Part shown: piece after piece, positions 62,720-64,000 of the stretch | Numbering within the stretch: the first letter of the stretch is position 1 | How the letters are laid out: each line of letters begins with the position of its first letter | Source of the DNA: Tillus elongatus | Taxonomy: Eukaryota > Arthropoda > Insecta > Coleoptera > Cleridae | Length of the DNA stretch: 64,000 bases | Reading direction: 5' to 3' | NCBI GenBank assembly: GCA_964006375.1 | Contig: OZ023267.1 | Location: 81,634,182 to 81,698,181 of the forward strand | The notes under the pieces: generated by a model | What the model saw: only the letters and a program-made list of their open reading frames with translations | Told to the model about the DNA's origin: nothing | The model's database searches: none | Made by a program: the position numbers and the translations under genes

Positions 62720-63960
62720 GTGTCAGCGGAACGACCTGGGGGAGCCGGGGCTCGCATTCCAAAGCTGAGGTCTTCCCGGAAGCGTGAGGGCACTAGCAAA
62801 GCGGCTGACTACAAGTTGATTTGAACCCGGTGGCGGTCTAGTCACCCAAAGTGGTCTCCCGTGGAGCTGCCCATACGGTTTCGGTGACCGACTGCAGTAC
62901 GGGTGCTTCGGGCTTCCATAGATTCCCAACAGTGTTGGTAATCGAAACAGCCCAGCGAGACTCGACCTCCTGGACGTTCGGAGGGGGTGTCGTTTTCGGT
63001 CTTCGTGGGAAAGTTTTCTTTGTTTCCGTCGGGAGGCGCAAAGAGTTGCGTTCCTGAGCTGGAGTCTTCCCGAGAGCGCGAGAGAACTAGCAAAGCGGCT
63101 GACTACACGTTGATTTGAACCCGGTGGCGGTCTAGTCACGATCAAGTCACCCAAGGCGGTCTCCCGTGGCGCAGCTCTCGTGCTCCTGGATCTGGGCGAC
63201 AGCTGGGAAATTTCGGGCTGCAGTAGGTCTCCACCATCCCTGGCGATCGAAACAGTCTGGCGATACCCGGTGTCCCGACCGTCCGACCGACATTATTGGG
63301 AAAATATTGTCGTTTTCAGTCTTCGGGGAAGGGCTTTCCTTGTTTCCATCGGGAGGCGCAAGAGGGTTGCGTTCCTGAGCTGGAGTCTTCCCGAGAGCGC
63401 GAGAGCACTAGCAAAGCGGCTGACTGCACGTTGATTTGAACCCGGTGGCGGCCTAGTCACGATCAAGTCACCCAAAGTGGTCTCCCGTGGCGCAGCTCCC
63501 GTGGTCCTGGATCTGGACGACAGCCGGGATATTTCAGGCTGCAGTAGGTCTCCACCATTCCTGGCGATCAAAACAGTCTGGCAATACCCGGTGTCCCGAC
63601 CGCCCGACCGACATTATTGGGAAAATCTTGCCGTTTTCAGTCTTCGTGGGAAAAGCTTTCTTTGTTTCCGTCGGGAGGCGCAAAGGGTTGCGTTCCTGAG
63701 CTGGAGTCTTCCCGAGAGCTCGAGGGCACTAGCAAAGCGGCTGACTACAAGTTGATTTGAACCCGGTGGCGGTCTAGTCACGATCAAGTCACCCAAAGTG
63801 GTCTCCCGTGGCGCAGCTCTCGTGCTCCTGGATCTGGACAACAGCTGGGATATTTCAGGCTGCAGTAGGTCTCCACCATTCCTGGCGATCGAAACAGTCT
63901 GGCGACATCCGGTATCCCGACCGTCCTGAAGGCACTGTTTGGAGGCTGTGTTTTCTTTTA
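62720..63960. repeat. GC-rich tandem array, unit about 321 bp
   Basis: The marker GCGGCTGACT followed by GTTGATTTGAACCCGGTGGC recurs with CTGACT at 62805, 63099, 63420 and 63741 (steps of 294, 321 and 321). Units share CACCCAAAGTGGTCTCCCGT, CCTGAGCTGGAGTCTTCCCG and CAGTCTTCG-GG blocks. The last unit diverges at about 63925. It may be a satellite or promoter repeats of a large element; many overlapping open frames are a by-product of GC content. Confidence 0.85.
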
Positions 63961-64000
63961 ACTTCCTTTATTTTGTCGAGGGGAAATTTCCATCTCCCTA

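Noticed and set aside
62397..63841. Several GC-rich open frames on both strands in the tandem array
   Set aside because: Overlapping frames on both strands recur with the repeat unit and have no protein-like conservation.

Overview
The window reads as nuclear DNA of an AT-rich animal genome, most likely an arthropod and probably an insect. This rests on the element mix: Ty3/gypsy, I-like and Jockey-like non-LTR, Penelope-like, Polinton/Maverick, piggyBac and mariner relatives, with Polinton genes of the type common in insect genomes. The species cannot be named from sequence alone. I found no convincing intact host gene, no tRNA or rRNA gene, no CRISPR array and no bacterial features. Almost everything is transposable-element DNA in various stages of decay, with 21 long (TA)n tracts.

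Layout. 0-7 kb: two (TA)n tracts, a 186-bp MITE, and a broken minus-strand gypsy element (gypsy-3, 3.1-5.9 kb) carrying an 873-bp inverted-repeat insertion with a 12-bp target duplication. 7.2-36.3 kb: one large nest. The outer element is a Ty3/gypsy retrotransposon (gypsy-2) whose two long terminal repeats (repeat X) lie at about 7.2-20.2 kb and 35.1-36.3 kb. Its left LTR is split by a second gypsy element (gypsy-1, 7807-19270, 4-bp duplication CGTG). Gypsy-1 is itself invaded by the right half of a Polinton (11789-18808). The gypsy-2 leader carries repeat R1, its protease is split by a 5.8-kb I-like non-LTR retrotransposon (23354-29178, 12-bp duplication), and a foldback structure sits next to its right LTR.

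36.4-44.1 kb: a Penelope-like element cut by a second Polinton, of which only the left half (terminal repeat, small genes, protein-primed DNA polymerase B) is present, then a third polymerase fragment. 44-64 kb: R1 repeats, 5'-truncated non-LTR reverse transcriptases, a piggyBac element with recognisable TTAA-flanked ends (48882-51080), a mariner fragment, an orphan 101-residue reading frame (58884-59189), and a GC-rich tandem array of about 321-bp units at the right edge.

The two Polinton halves are complementary. The left copy supplies integrase, DUF8207-like protein, packaging ATPase, a small pX-like protein, adenovirus-type protease, minor and major capsid proteins and a conserved 148-residue protein. 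The other supplies DNA polymerase. Both carry the terminal inverted repeat with the same Cys-rich gene inside. Every large gene has stops, frameshifts or lost catalytic residues, so neither copy is functional as it stands. The most unusual items are a polymerase frame running into a GIY-YIG-like tail, the gene inside the Polinton terminal repeat, TCAAGGTCA-containing subterminal repeats, tightly packed capsid genes with TAAATG and ATGA junctions, and a doubled primer-binding-site region in gypsy-2.
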